Assembly (NCBI GenBank): GCA_900768515.1
Contig: CAAGDG010000014.1
Span: forward strand, 1 to 48,819
Source of the DNA: Lentisphaeria bacterium
Lineage (GTDB): Bacteria; Verrucomicrobiota; Lentisphaeria; Victivallales; Victivallaceae
Direction of reading: 5' to 3'
Length of the DNA: 48,819 nt
Shown here: positions 13,638-22,196 of the stretch, one piece after another
How the letters are laid out: the number at the start of each line of letters is the position of its first letter
Position numbering within the stretch: position 1 is the stretch's first letter
The notes under the pieces: generated by a model
Databases searched by the model: none
What the model saw: the letters and a program-made list of their open reading frames with translations, nothing else
What the model was told of the DNA's origin: nothing
Program-made: the position numbers and the translations under genes

Positions 13638-16600
13638 ATGAGTGAAAATTGGTCGGAATTGATCGGCGGAGAATTCGTTTCTCCGGGTGCGGAGTACCGC
13701 GGACTGCCTTTCTGGAGCTGGAATGGGAAGCTGGAACCGGAGAAATTGCGCCGCCAGATCCGCTCCTTTCACGAGATGGGGTTCGGCGGATTTTTCATGC
13801 ATTCCCGGGTGGGGCTCGAAACCCCTTACCTCGGGAAGGAGTGGTTCGAATGCATCCGTGCGTCGATCGACGAAGCGGAAAAGCGGAACATGCTGGCCTG
13901 CCTCTACGACGAGGACCGCTGGGCCTCCGGCGCCGCCGGCGGTTTCGTGACCTGCGACCCGGCTTTCCGGGCGAAACTGCTCTATCTGAACCGACTGGAC
14001 GATTGTTCCACCCCGCCGCACCCGGGCCGTCTCGGTCTCTGGGCGCTCCGGGCCGCGGATGAGGCGAAGGGGAGGGCCGAGGCGGCCCGCCGGCTCGATC
14101 CGGACCGGCCGGACCCCGGCGACGGCGAGACGGTCTATGAATTTTACGTGGACGAGGAGCCGCGTTCGGACTGGTTCAACACCTACACCTATCCGGATCT
14201 GCTCGATCCTGCTGCGGTGGACCGTTTTCTCGAAGTCACTTACGAGCGCTATTTCCGGGAGGTCGGGGAAAAATTCGGCAATTCGGTTCCGGCGATCTTC
14301 ACCGACGAACCGCACTACTGGAGGTTCGGCGCTCCCGCCGACGGCATCCCCGCCGCGCCGTGGACCGGACGGCTGCCGCAGCTCTGGCGCGAACGGTATT
14401 GCGAGGAGGCGGCCGATTTTCTGCCCGACCTCTTTTTCGACATTCCGGAGCGGCCCGGATTCCGGGCCCGTTACCGCTATTTCCGGCTGGTCTCCGAACT
14501 CTTCACCGATGCGTTTTCCCGGCGGGTCGGCGCCTGGTGCGAACGCCACGGCATCGCATTGACCGGGCACCTGCTCTGGGAGGACACCCCTTATTCGCAG
14601 ACCCGCTGCTGCGGAGCGGCGATGCGCCACTACGAGCACATGCAGATTCCAGGCATCGACCAGCTGACCGAATACGTGCAGCTCTACGACGCCTGCAAGC
14701 AGCTCTCCTCCGCGGCCCGTCAGTGCGGCCGCCGGTGGCGGATCAGCGAAGTCTACGGCTGCACCGGCTGGGACATGACCTTCGCCGGATACAAGGCGAT
14801 GGCCGACTGGCAGTATGCGCTGGGAGTCAACGTCCGCTGTCTGCACCTGTCGTTCTACACGATGGCGGGGGAGGCGAAACGGGATTATCCGGCCACGTTT
14901 TCGCTCCATTCGACTTTTGCCGGAACGGTTCGTTACCTGGAGGACTACTTCGCCCGGGTCGGCGCGGTGCTGAGCCGGGGGAGCGAGGTGCGCGATCTGC
15001 TGGTGATCGATCCGGTGGAGTCGGGATGGGGGGTGATGAATCTCGACTTCTCGCCCGGGTCTCCCGCACGGCGGTTCGACCGCGAACTGGCCGGCGTCCG
15101 CAACGAATTATTGGAGAACGCGCTCGACTTCGACTACGGCGACGAAGAGATGCTTCCCCGGCTCGCCCGGATCGAATCCGGGCCGGAGGGGGTACGGCTC
15201 CGGGTGGGGGAGGCGGTCTACCGGGCGGTGCTGCTGCCCGGCATGCGGACGATCCGGCGTTCGACGCTGGAGCTTCTGGCGGAGTTCCGGAGGCGCGGCG
15301 GAATCGTCGCCGCCGCCGGAGAGGCGCCGGACCGGGTCGACGGCATTCCGGATCCGGCCGCACACGCTTTCTGGGAGAAGCTGCCGCGGGGGATCGGGGC
15401 GGTTGATTCCACTGTCCGCCGGGTCCGGATTTCAACTCCCGGCGGAAAGCCTGCGCGCTGCGTACTGCATCAGCTGCGGGAATCGGAGCGGGAACTTGCG
15501 CTTTTCCTCTGCAACACCGGCTTTGAAACACCGGTGGAAGACGAGCATTCAGTCCGCTGCGAACAGAGGACAAAACGTTTCGACGAGCTGGTCGTCGACT
15601 GTTTCACCGACCGGGATGGGGTGTGGCTGGAACTGGTTCCCGAAACCGGAGAGACCTTCGCCGCGAAGTGGGAGAGAACCGGTTCCGGATACCGGATTTT
15701 TACCTCGCTCGACCGGCTGCAGAGCCGGATTTTCCTGCTGGCTCCGCCGCTGTCGCCCGCGCCGGCGGTCCGTCCCGGATTCACGCCGCTCCGCCGGGAA
15801 ATGGTGGCGCCGGAGGCGTGGCGCTGCCGGCTGGACGAACCCAATGTGCTGGTGCTCGACCGCGCCCGGTGGCGGGTGGGGGCGGGGGATTGGGAGCCGG
15901 AGAATTTTCTGCTGCGGGTCGACGACGCGGTCCGTTCCCGCCTCGGCGTTCCGGCACGGGGTGGACGCATGGTGCAGCCCTGGGCCCGCCGCCGCGCCGG
16001 TGATTCCGTTCCCTCGACGCCGCTGGAACTTGCCTGCGAATTTGAGATCGCGGTCCTCCCCGCCGCTCCGCTCGCCCTGGCGCTGGAGGAGGCGGAGGCG
16101 TGGTCCATCGAACTGAACGGAGTTCCGCTGGCGGCAAAACCGGCCGGTTTCTGGGTGGATGAGGCGATCCGGAAAATTCCGGTCGCCCCGGACCGGCTGA
16201 GGCCGGGCCGCAATCGGCTCACTCTCCGGCGGGAGTACCGCGCCGACTCTTCCGGGCTGGAGGCGATGTATCTGCTCGGCTCCTTCGGCGTCCGCAGCGA
16301 TGTGCTGACCGGTCCGGTCGGAACGCTCGGGTTCGGGGACTGGGGGGAACAGGGGCTGCCGTACTACGCCGGGAGCGTGATTTACGAGAGCACTTTCCGG
16401 GTCGGCGAAGAGCGGCGGATCCGTCTCCGTCTCGGAGAGTTCCGCGCGGTCGCGCTGCGGATCCGGGTGGACGGCCTTCCGGTCGGCGTGCTGGGGTGGG
16501 CGCCGTGGGAGCTGGAATTGCCGGAACTTGCCCCGGGAGAGCATACGCTCGGCATCGAACTGGTCGGTTCCCGCCGCAATGCCTTCGGGCCATTCTTCCT

Positions 16601-16721
16601 CTCGAACCCCCATCCGCTGCGGTTCGGGGCGAACGAGTTCCGGGAGTATGAGCACCCGGAGCGCCGGGATCGGACCGTCTACGGGTTGATGACGCCGCCG
16701 GAACTTCTGTTTGGAGTGTGA
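13638..16721 (+). CDS. Large cytoplasmic glycoside hydrolase-like protein (GH106/GH2-type architecture)
   Basis: A 1027-residue protein without a signal peptide. The N-terminal barrel begins with FWSWNGKLEPEKLRRQI and has GFGGFFMHSRVGL and YDEDRWASGAAGG. This arrangement is seen in poorly characterised clan-A-like glycosidases often annotated as glycosyl hydrolase and related at a distance to GH106 rhamnosidases. Candidate catalytic acids are Glu in FTDEPHY (about 224) and Glu in ISEVYGCTGWD (about 372). The C-terminal third (about 770-1025) looks like galactose-binding beta-sandwich modules. The ATG at 13638 with GGAG upstream is chosen; the open frame to 12918 is antisense to the AraC gene. 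It probably cleaves imported oligosaccharides. Confidence 0.8.
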   Translation: MSENWSELIGGEFVSPGAEYRGLPFWSWNGKLEPEKLRRQIRSFHEMGFGGFFMHSRVGLETPYLGKEWFECIRASIDEAEKRNMLACLYDEDRWASGAAGGFVTCDPAFRAKLLYLNRLDDCSTPPHPGRLGLWALRAADEAKGRAEAARRLDPDRPDPGDGETVYEFYVDEEPRSDWFNTYTYPDLLDPAAVDRFLEVTYERYFREVGEKFGNSVPAIFTDEPHYWRFGAPADGIPAAPWTGRLPQLWRERYCEEAADFLPDLFFDIPERPGFRARYRYFRLVSELFTDAFSRRVGAWCERHGIALTGHLLWEDTPYSQTRCCGAAMRHYEHMQIPGIDQLTEYVQLYDACKQLSSAARQCGRRWRISEVYGCTGWDMTFAGYKAMADWQYALGVNVRCLHLSFYTMAGEAKRDYPATFSLHSTFAGTVRYLEDYFARVGAVLSRGSEVRDLLVIDPVESGWGVMNLDFSPGSPARRFDRELAGVRNELLENALDFDYGDEEMLPRLARIESGPEGVRLRVGEAVYRAVLLPGMRTIRRSTLELLAEFRRRGGIVAAAGEAPDRVDGIPDPAAHAFWEKLPRGIGAVDSTVRRVRISTPGGKPARCVLHQLRESERELALFLCNTGFETPVEDEHSVRCEQRTKRFDELVVDCFTDRDGVWLELVPETGETFAAKWERTGSGYRIFTSLDRLQSRIFLLAPPLSPAPAVRPGFTPLRREMVAPEAWRCRLDEPNVLVLDRARWRVGAGDWEPENFLLRVDDAVRSRLGVPARGGRMVQPWARRRAGDSVPSTPLELACEFEIAVLPAAPLALALEEAEAWSIELNGVPLAAKPAGFWVDEAIRKIPVAPDRLRPGRNRLTLRREYRADSSGLEAMYLLGSFGVRSDVLTGPVGTLGFGDWGEQGLPYYAGSVIYESTFRVGEERRIRLRLGEFRAVALRIRVDGLPVGVLGWAPWELELPELAPGEHTLGIELVGSRRNAFGPFFLSNPHPLRFGANEFREYEHPERRDRTVYGLMTPPELLFGV

Positions 16722-16726
16722 ACCGT

Positions 16727-16755
16727 TTGCAAAAGCATCCCTCCCGCGTTACAGT
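16727..16755 (+). promoter_or_regulatory. Promoter of the Sel1-repeat lipoprotein gene
   Basis: TTGCAA (16727-16732) and TACAGT (16750-16755) are 17 bp apart and begin right after the stop codon of the preceding gene. Confidence 0.6.
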
Positions 16756-16786
16756 AAGGGAAAACCGTTTTCGGGGAGGAGGGTCG

Positions 16787-17743
16787 ATGATGTTGCTGCG
16801 GATTGCGCTTCTGGCCGCGGGAATTGGAATTGCGGGGTGCGGCTGCGTTTCGGATGCGGTCGTTTCAGCCCGGGAGGCGGCGGTCGAAGCGTTCCGGGCC
16901 GGGCGCTACGAGGAGGCGTTCCGGGAGTTTGCCGGTCTCGGTTTCTCCGGGGATGCGATCTCCTGCTGTTATCTCGGCGTCATGTACCGGGATGGACTGG
17001 CTGTCCGCCGGGATCCCGACCGGGCGTTCCTCTGCTTTCTGAAGGCGGCGGAACAGGAGGTCCCCGCCGCGCAGTACCAGCTCTCGCTCTGCTTTCTGGA
17101 GGGACGCGGTGCGGAACGGGATCCGGCCGCCTTCCTCGAATGGACCCGGAAAGCGGCCGCACAGGAGTATCCCGCGGCTCTGGTCAACCTCGGGGCTTGT
17201 TACCTGAGCGGTTTTCAGGTGGAACAAGATTCCGGAAAAGGGGTGGAACTGCTCGCCCGGGCGGCCGCGCTCGGTTCGAATTCCGCCCGGGTGCGGCTGG
17301 CCGAGTGCCGTCTGCAGGGAGTTGCGGCAAAACCGGATTGGGAGGAGGCCGTCATGCTTTTGCAAGAGGCGGCCGCGGCCGGAAACGCACGGGGGAGTTT
17401 CCTCCTCGGGGCGCTCGTCTGCTGCTTCCCGGAGTTGGAAGAGGCGGCCGGGGCATCCGGAATCGATCTGCTGGCGGCCGCGTCGAACCGGGGAGAGCCC
17501 AGGGCCATGCTCCTTGCCGCCGTCGTCCTGAAAAGCCGCGGGAAGGAGAAGCTGGCCGGGGAATTGTTCGCGCACGTGCGCGACCGGAAACTGCTCGCGG
17601 AACCTCTCCGGAAACGGTACGGGGCGGAATACGCCGCCTTCTGGAAGCGGGTGGAGAAGGACGATTTTGCGGACCCGTCGGAAAAACGGACTCTTTTTCT
17701 GCGATGTTTCGTCGATTCCCCGTCTCCGGATTCCGGTGTGTGA
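16787..17743 (+). CDS. Sel1-like repeat lipoprotein
   Basis: A 318-residue predicted lipoprotein. The signal peptide (MMLLRIALLAAGIGIAGC) ends in the lipobox IAGC, so the mature protein begins with an acylated Cys at about residue 18. The rest is a series of four to six helical SLR/Sel1 repeats of about 36 residues, for example YLGVMYRDGLAVRRDPDRAF and NLGACYLSGFQV. Such proteins serve as scaffolds for protein contacts rather than as enzymes. GGGGAGGAGGG lies just upstream of the tandem ATG at 16787. It follows the glycosidase in the same direction with its own promoter. Its partner is unknown. Confidence 0.85.
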   Translation: MMLLRIALLAAGIGIAGCGCVSDAVVSAREAAVEAFRAGRYEEAFREFAGLGFSGDAISCCYLGVMYRDGLAVRRDPDRAFLCFLKAAEQEVPAAQYQLSLCFLEGRGAERDPAAFLEWTRKAAAQEYPAALVNLGACYLSGFQVEQDSGKGVELLARAAALGSNSARVRLAECRLQGVAAKPDWEEAVMLLQEAAAAGNARGSFLLGALVCCFPELEEAAGASGIDLLAAASNRGEPRAMLLAAVVLKSRGKEKLAGELFAHVRDRKLLAEPLRKRYGAEYAAFWKRVEKDDFADPSEKRTLFLRCFVDSPSPDSGV

Positions 17744-17762
17744 CGGTGGCGCGCCTTTTCCC

Positions 17763-18887
17763 TCAACGGCTGGGGCGGTTGAGTTGACGCCATTCGGTGG
17801 GCGTCAGTTTGTGGCGCTGCCGGAATTGTTCGAAGAGCGCTCCGGCTGAAGGAAATCCGCACTCTTCCGCGATTGCCGCGATCGTGTCGGCGGTATCGAG
17901 CAGCCGGGTCCGGGCCAGGCTGAGCCGGAGTTCGGCGAGCAGCTCCTTCGGCGAAACGCCAAGCTCGGTCATGCACTGCCGGTAGAAGGTCGATTCACTG
18001 ATGCGGAAACGGCGGGCCAGGGAGGAGATCCGCAACGGTCCGGCGGCGTTTTTTTCCAGATGGTTGAGGATCTTGCGCAGCCGGAAATCGGAGACGGCGA
18101 AGAAATTGCTGCTGCCGCGCTCGATCACTTCCGACGGCGGAATCAGAATCAGCTGCTGCTCCCGCGAACCCGGCTCCCCCTCCTCCATCAGGCGGTCGAG
18201 CAGCGCGGCGGCCCGGCAGCCGCGTTCATAGAGACGGGTCTCGATGCTGGAGAGCTGCGGACTGGTGGCGGCGCAGATCAGCTCCTCGTTGCCGACGCCG
18301 ATGACGGCGATATCGCCGGGAACTTTGCGGTGTGCGAGTCCGGCCGCATTGAGGACCGCGGCCGCTTCCCAGTCGTTGTTGCAGAAGATTCCGCAGGGAC
18401 GCGGCAGACCGGCAAGTTTCCGGGCCAGTTTGTCGAGCGTGAGCGGCGACCGGTGGAAGCGGGGCATTGAGAGACGCTCCGCGTGGAATCCTTCGCGGGA
18501 GATCCGCGCTTCGAACGCCTTGTCCCGCCCGTAGCAGTCGGCGCAGACTGCGTAATGGCGGTAGCCGCGGCGGAGGAAGTATTCCGCCGCGACGATTCCG
18601 ATCCTGACGTTGTCGGGCGCCACGATGCCGTCGGCGCAACGTTTCAGTTCGGGATCGAGCGAAAGTCCGACCACCCGGACCCCCGCCCCGCTCAGCTGTT
18701 CCACCTCGTAACCGGTATCGGTCAGATAACCGTTTCCACGCCAGCGGCGGATGTGATTTTTGAGATCGAACATCTGCGGCATCTCCAGCCGCCACCCGTG
18801 GTCGCGGGCGTAGTCGGCGATGCCGCGCAACTCCTGGTGCAGATAGAAGTTCTTTGCAAACAGAACTGTTTTTCCCGCTTTTTTCAT
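17763..18887 (-). CDS. XylR-like regulator (periplasmic-binding-protein-like domain plus AraC HTH)
   Basis: A 374-residue transcription factor. The N-terminal LacI/ribose-binding-like domain (about 5-265) has NVRIGIVAAEYFLRRGYRHYAV and GIFCNNDWEAAAVL. The C-terminal AraC-type DNA-binding domain (about 275-370) has ISSLARRFRISESTFYRQC and IAAIAEECGFPSAGALFEQF. This layout is that of E. coli XylR, which binds a sugar and activates transcription. The frame stays open further upstream, but the ATG at 18887 matches the family start. Its AAGGA lies inside a large palindrome (18891-18922). Divergent from the GH5-like operon, its likely target. Confidence 0.92.
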   Translation of the reverse strand: MKKAGKTVLFAKNFYLHQELRGIADYARDHGWRLEMPQMFDLKNHIRRWRGNGYLTDTGYEVEQLSGAGVRVVGLSLDPELKRCADGIVAPDNVRIGIVAAEYFLRRGYRHYAVCADCYGRDKAFEARISREGFHAERLSMPRFHRSPLTLDKLARKLAGLPRPCGIFCNNDWEAAAVLNAAGLAHRKVPGDIAVIGVGNEELICAATSPQLSSIETRLYERGCRAAALLDRLMEEGEPGSREQQLILIPPSEVIERGSSNFFAVSDFRLRKILNHLEKNAAGPLRISSLARRFRISESTFYRQCMTELGVSPKELLAELRLSLARTRLLDTADTIAAIAEECGFPSAGALFEQFRQRHKLTPTEWRQLNRPSR

Positions 18888-18890
18888 GGT

Positions 18891-18922
18891 TTGAATATAT
18901 CCTTGTCCGGCAAGGTATTCAA
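18891..18922. promoter_or_regulatory. 32-bp palindrome in the 5' leader of the XylR-like gene
   Basis: Two nested inverted repeats, TTGAATA/TATTCAA (18891-18897/18916-18922) and CCTTG/CAAGG (18901-18905/18911-18915), surround a TCCGG centre. It lies between the presumed transcription start and the start codon of the regulator. In the mRNA the Shine-Dalgarno AAGGA would be inside one arm. It may be an autoregulatory operator or an RNA hairpin that limits translation. Confidence 0.65.
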
Positions 18923-18944
18923 GTGTTTTATGCATGATTTTATA

Positions 18945-18973
18945 AGAATAATAAACGATTTCGGTATTGTGAA
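18945..18973 (-). promoter_or_regulatory. Promoter of the XylR-like gene
   Basis: On the minus strand TTCACA (18973-18968) and TATTCT (18950-18945) are 17 bp apart. Its -35 occupies the same bases as the -35 of the divergent GH5 promoter, so the two promoters compete for one polymerase-binding region. Confidence 0.5.
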
Positions 18974-18995
18974 GTGCCGGTTTCCCGGTTATAGT
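18967..18995 (+). promoter_or_regulatory. Promoter of the GH5-like/enolase/SDR operon
   Basis: TTGTGA (18967-18972) and TATAGT (18990-18995) are 17 bp apart, with the start codon about 60 bp further on. Confidence 0.6.
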
Positions 18996-19060
18996 GTCTG
19001 CGTGTCGACGGAAACTGCGACGACGGATTCCAACGGAAAGGAAAAGACTGGAGGCGGCGA

Positions 19061-20185
19061 ATGAGCAAGCAATGGAGTGAGAAACAGGCCGGTGCGTGGT
19101 ACGACAAACAGCCCTGGATGCGGGGATGCAACTATCTGCCTTCCGACTGCTGCAACCGGATTGCCTTCTGGCAGTCGCTGGATTTCGAACAGCATTTGAC
19201 CACTGCGGACCGGGAGCTGGAACTGGCCGCCTCAATCGGATTCAACTCCATCCGGGTGATTCTGGAATTCATCGTCTGGAACGAGGAACACGACTCCTTT
19301 CTGGAACGCTTCGAGCGTTTCCTCTCGGTCGCCGCGAAGCACGGGATTTCCCTGATGGTCTGCTTCGCCAACGACTGCACCGTGCCGAAGGATGAGAACT
19401 ACCGGCCGCCCCGGCTGGGGCCGCAGCACTACGACTGGGGATACCACGGCGGCCGGAAGAACTCTCCGCACAGCGGATACCGTCACGCGATCGGTTACGA
19501 CCCGGCGCTGGATGAGCCGGAGAATGCGGAACGTTTCTTCGGCATGGTCGCCGAGATCGTCGGGAAGTACGCGAACGATCCCCGGATCGCGGTGTGGGAC
19601 CTTATCAACGAACCCGGCAACGGCAACCGCGGGGAGGTCTCCGTCCCCAATGTCAAACGGCTGTTCGAGGTCGCCCGGAGCATGTCGCCGTCGCAGCCGC
19701 TCACCAGCGGCGTCTGGCGGATGCTCGACAGCCTGTCGGCCGCGGAGAAGACGGCGCTGGAGCTTTCCGACGTCGTCTCCTTCCACAATTACGGGGATTT
19801 GGACTACAACGTCCGGGTGATCGCCGAACTGCGGAGGCTCGGACGCCCGCTCTTCAACACCGAATGGCTGAACCGGATCCGCGGCTGCAACGTCTGCGAG
19901 CTTTTCCCGCTGTACTATCTGGAAAAGGTCAGCTGCTGGAACTGGGGATTCGTCGCCGGACTCTCCCAGACCTATGAACCGTATGATGTGATGTGGTCGC
20001 GTTACGAGGCCGATCCCACCCTTCCGTACGATTTCACCAAGTGGATGCACGATCTCTTCCGTCCGAGTCTGCACCCCTACGATCCGCGGGAGATTGCATG
20101 CATCCGAAGATTCTGCCGGCTGGCCGACGTCGACGCGGCCGGAGGCGGACCGCTGCCGTGGAAGGAGGAGGCTTCGAAAAAATGA
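19061..20185 (+). CDS. GH5-like cytoplasmic beta-glycosidase
   Basis: A 374-residue TIM-barrel glycosidase of the GH5/cellulase type without a signal peptide. Markers include WMRGCNYLPSDC near the N-terminus, FNSIRVILEF, and the acid/base Glu in WDLINEPGNG (about residue 184). The likely nucleophile is Glu in LFNTEWLNR (about 268), followed by CWNWGFVAG. GGAGG precedes the ATG by 6 bp. It is the first gene of an operon and overlaps the next gene by ATGA. Being intracellular, it probably splits an imported oligosaccharide whose sugar acid is then dehydrated by the next enzyme. The subfamily and substrate are not recognisable here. Confidence 0.85.
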   Translation: MSKQWSEKQAGAWYDKQPWMRGCNYLPSDCCNRIAFWQSLDFEQHLTTADRELELAASIGFNSIRVILEFIVWNEEHDSFLERFERFLSVAAKHGISLMVCFANDCTVPKDENYRPPRLGPQHYDWGYHGGRKNSPHSGYRHAIGYDPALDEPENAERFFGMVAEIVGKYANDPRIAVWDLINEPGNGNRGEVSVPNVKRLFEVARSMSPSQPLTSGVWRMLDSLSAAEKTALELSDVVSFHNYGDLDYNVRVIAELRRLGRPLFNTEWLNRIRGCNVCELFPLYYLEKVSCWNWGFVAGLSQTYEPYDVMWSRYEADPTLPYDFTKWMHDLFRPSLHPYDPREIACIRRFCRLADVDAAGGGPLPWKEEASKK

Positions 20186-21345
20186 AGATCACCGCGCTGG
20201 AAACCGTGCTGGTCGGGGCGCCGACCCCGGGTTGCGGTCTGCTCTCCAACCGCAACTATTTCTATGTGATCCTGCGTACCGACGAGGGTATTTCCGGACT
20301 TGGCGAGGCGACGCTCGAAAGTCATGACGACTCTCTGCTCGGCTGTCTGCGCGACCTCGAACCGCTGATCGTCGGAGCCGATCCGACCCGGATCGGTTTT
20401 CTCGCCCAGGTACTGATCCGCCAGCGTTTCTGGAAGGGCGGAGTGGTCAAGGCCTCCGCGATCTCGGCGGTGGAGCTGGCCTGCTGGGACATCCTCGGCA
20501 AGGCGGCCGGGAAGCCGGTCTATGAACTCATGGGCGGCGCGGTGCGCGACCGGATCCGGGTCTACGCCAACGGCTGGAGCGGCGGTGCGACCGATCCGGT
20601 GGAGATCCGCGACCGGGCGCAGCGGGCGCTGGAGGCCGGATACGCCGCCTTCAAGTTCAGTCTGGCGCTCCCCTCCTGGCCGGTCGGAGACAGCGGAGTG
20701 GTCCGGAAGATCGCGGCCGCGGCGGAGGCGGTCCGCGACGCGGTCGGTCCGGATGCCGCGCTCTGCTTCGACGGGCACGGTCGCTACGATTCGAGTCTGG
20801 CGATCCGGATCGGACGGGAGCTGGAGCGGTTCGATCTGCTCTTCTTTGAGGAGCCGGTCCAGCCGGAGGACGAGGAAGGAATGGCCCGGGTGGCCGCTTC
20901 GCAGCCGGTTCCGGTCGCCGCGGGGGAGCGGCTGACCCGGCTTCAGGAGTTCCGAAGGCTTTTCGAAAAGCGGGCGATTGTAATCGCACAGCCCGATCTG
21001 GCCCACTGCCACGGATTCAGCGAGGGAGCCAAAGTCGCGCATCTGGCGGAGGCGTTCGACGGTTTCGTCGCCCCCCATTGTCCGATGAGTCCGGTGATCA
21101 CCGCGATCAGTTTGCACCTGGACGCGATTGTGCCGAACTTTCTGATTCAGGAACGGCTTTTTCTCGACGACTGGCGCAACGAGGTGATCACCGAGCCGCT
21201 GCAGGTTCGCGACGGTTTTATTGAACTGCCGAAGAAGCCCGGCTGGGGAATCGAACTGGATGAGGAGATGATCCGGAAGCATCCGCGCATTCAGGCCGGA
21301 ACCCCGCGGCTTTTCCGTCCCGACGGGGCGGTCTGCGACTGGTGA
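20182..21345 (+). CDS. Enolase-superfamily sugar-acid dehydratase (mandelate racemase/muconate lactonising type)
   Basis: A 387-residue enzyme that removes an alpha proton from a carboxylate with Mg2+, typically dehydrating an aldonic or uronic acid to a 2-keto-3-deoxy acid. The N-terminal capping domain (about 1-120) has RTDEGISGLGEATLE. The barrel shows FDGHGRYD and FFEEPVQPED as metal-ligand regions, PVAAGERL with the third ligand region, and FVAPHCPMSP with the catalytic His of the galactonate dehydratase-like group. The ATG at 20182 overlaps the TGA of the GH5-like gene, indicating translational coupling. Its exact acid substrate is not known. Confidence 0.9.
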   Translation: MKITALETVLVGAPTPGCGLLSNRNYFYVILRTDEGISGLGEATLESHDDSLLGCLRDLEPLIVGADPTRIGFLAQVLIRQRFWKGGVVKASAISAVELACWDILGKAAGKPVYELMGGAVRDRIRVYANGWSGGATDPVEIRDRAQRALEAGYAAFKFSLALPSWPVGDSGVVRKIAAAAEAVRDAVGPDAALCFDGHGRYDSSLAIRIGRELERFDLLFFEEPVQPEDEEGMARVAASQPVPVAAGERLTRLQEFRRLFEKRAIVIAQPDLAHCHGFSEGAKVAHLAEAFDGFVAPHCPMSPVITAISLHLDAIVPNFLIQERLFLDDWRNEVITEPLQVRDGFIELPKKPGWGIELDEEMIRKHPRIQAGTPRLFRPDGAVCDW

Positions 21346-21359
21346 AGGGAAGGTGCTCT

Positions 21360-22088
21360 ATGGAAGATTTTCAGGGAAAACGTGTTTTGGTTACCGGCGG
21401 TTCCCGCGGGCTCGGAGAGGCGGTCGCCCGCCGTTTCGCCGCGGCCGGCTGCCGGGTGGTCGTCAACTACGCCCATGGACGGGAGGCGGCGGAGAAGGTC
21501 GCTTCGGAGATCGATGGGACGGCTTTCCGCTGTGACATTTCCGATGAGGCGGCGGTTGCCGGAATGTTTGCCGCGCTCGGCGGTGTCGACATCCTGGTCA
21601 ACAACGCCCGGATCGACCCCTACGCCCGCCCGTCCGGAATTTCCGACGGCGAGTGGTGGGACGCCGTGATGCGGGTCAATCTCAAAGGCGCTTATCTCTG
21701 CGGAAAATTCGCGCTCGAAGAGATGCGCCGCCGCCGCTGGGGACGCATGGTTCACATTTCGAGTCTCTGGGCCTACCAGCCGGCGAACGAGCGGATGCTG
21801 GCTTATGCCGCCTCCAAGTCCGCGATGCACGCGCTTTCCCGCGGATTCGCCCGGCTCGGCGCCCCCTGGCAAATCACCTCCAACGTGGTCGCGCCCGGAC
21901 TGATTCTGACCGATCTCTGCACCGTCCGGCTGACGGAGGAGGAGTTGCAGCGGGAGTGTGACGGCATTCCGCTCGGCCGGGGGGCGTCTCCCGCCGAAAT
22001 TGCGGAGACGGTGTTCACCACGGCCGCAAACGGCTTTATGACCGGCGAAATCGTGAATCTGAACGGCGGCGCCTTCATGAACGCCTGA
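21360..22088 (+). CDS. Short-chain dehydrogenase/reductase
   Basis: A 242-residue NAD(P)-dependent SDR. The cofactor motif is TGGSRGLGEAV, the structural NNA motif appears as LVNNARID (Arg replacing the usual Gly), the catalytic Ser is in HISSLW and the Tyr/Lys pair in YAASK. The ATG at 21360 with GGGAAGG 6 bp upstream is preferred over a GTG at 21342. It is the last gene of the operon; with a dehydratase before it, it may oxidise or reduce the sugar or keto-acid intermediate. Substrate unknown. Confidence 0.9.
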   Translation: MEDFQGKRVLVTGGSRGLGEAVARRFAAAGCRVVVNYAHGREAAEKVASEIDGTAFRCDISDEAAVAGMFAALGGVDILVNNARIDPYARPSGISDGEWWDAVMRVNLKGAYLCGKFALEEMRRRRWGRMVHISSLWAYQPANERMLAYAASKSAMHALSRGFARLGAPWQITSNVVAPGLILTDLCTVRLTEEELQRECDGIPLGRGASPAEIAETVFTTAANGFMTGEIVNLNGGAFMNA

Positions 22089-22117
22089 TTCCGCGATGGG
22101 AAAACCGCCGCGTAAAC

Positions 22118-22146
22118 TTGAAAAAAGATGGGTTTCATGATATATT
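22118..22146 (+). promoter_or_regulatory. Promoter of the GT2-GtrA operon
   Basis: TTGAAA (22118-22123) and TATATT (22141-22146) are 17 bp apart, about 50 bp upstream of the GT2 start codon. Confidence 0.7.
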
Positions 22147-22196
22147 TCCCGGAAGTTGTGTCATAATATATAAGAACCCCGGGAAGTGTGCGCGTC

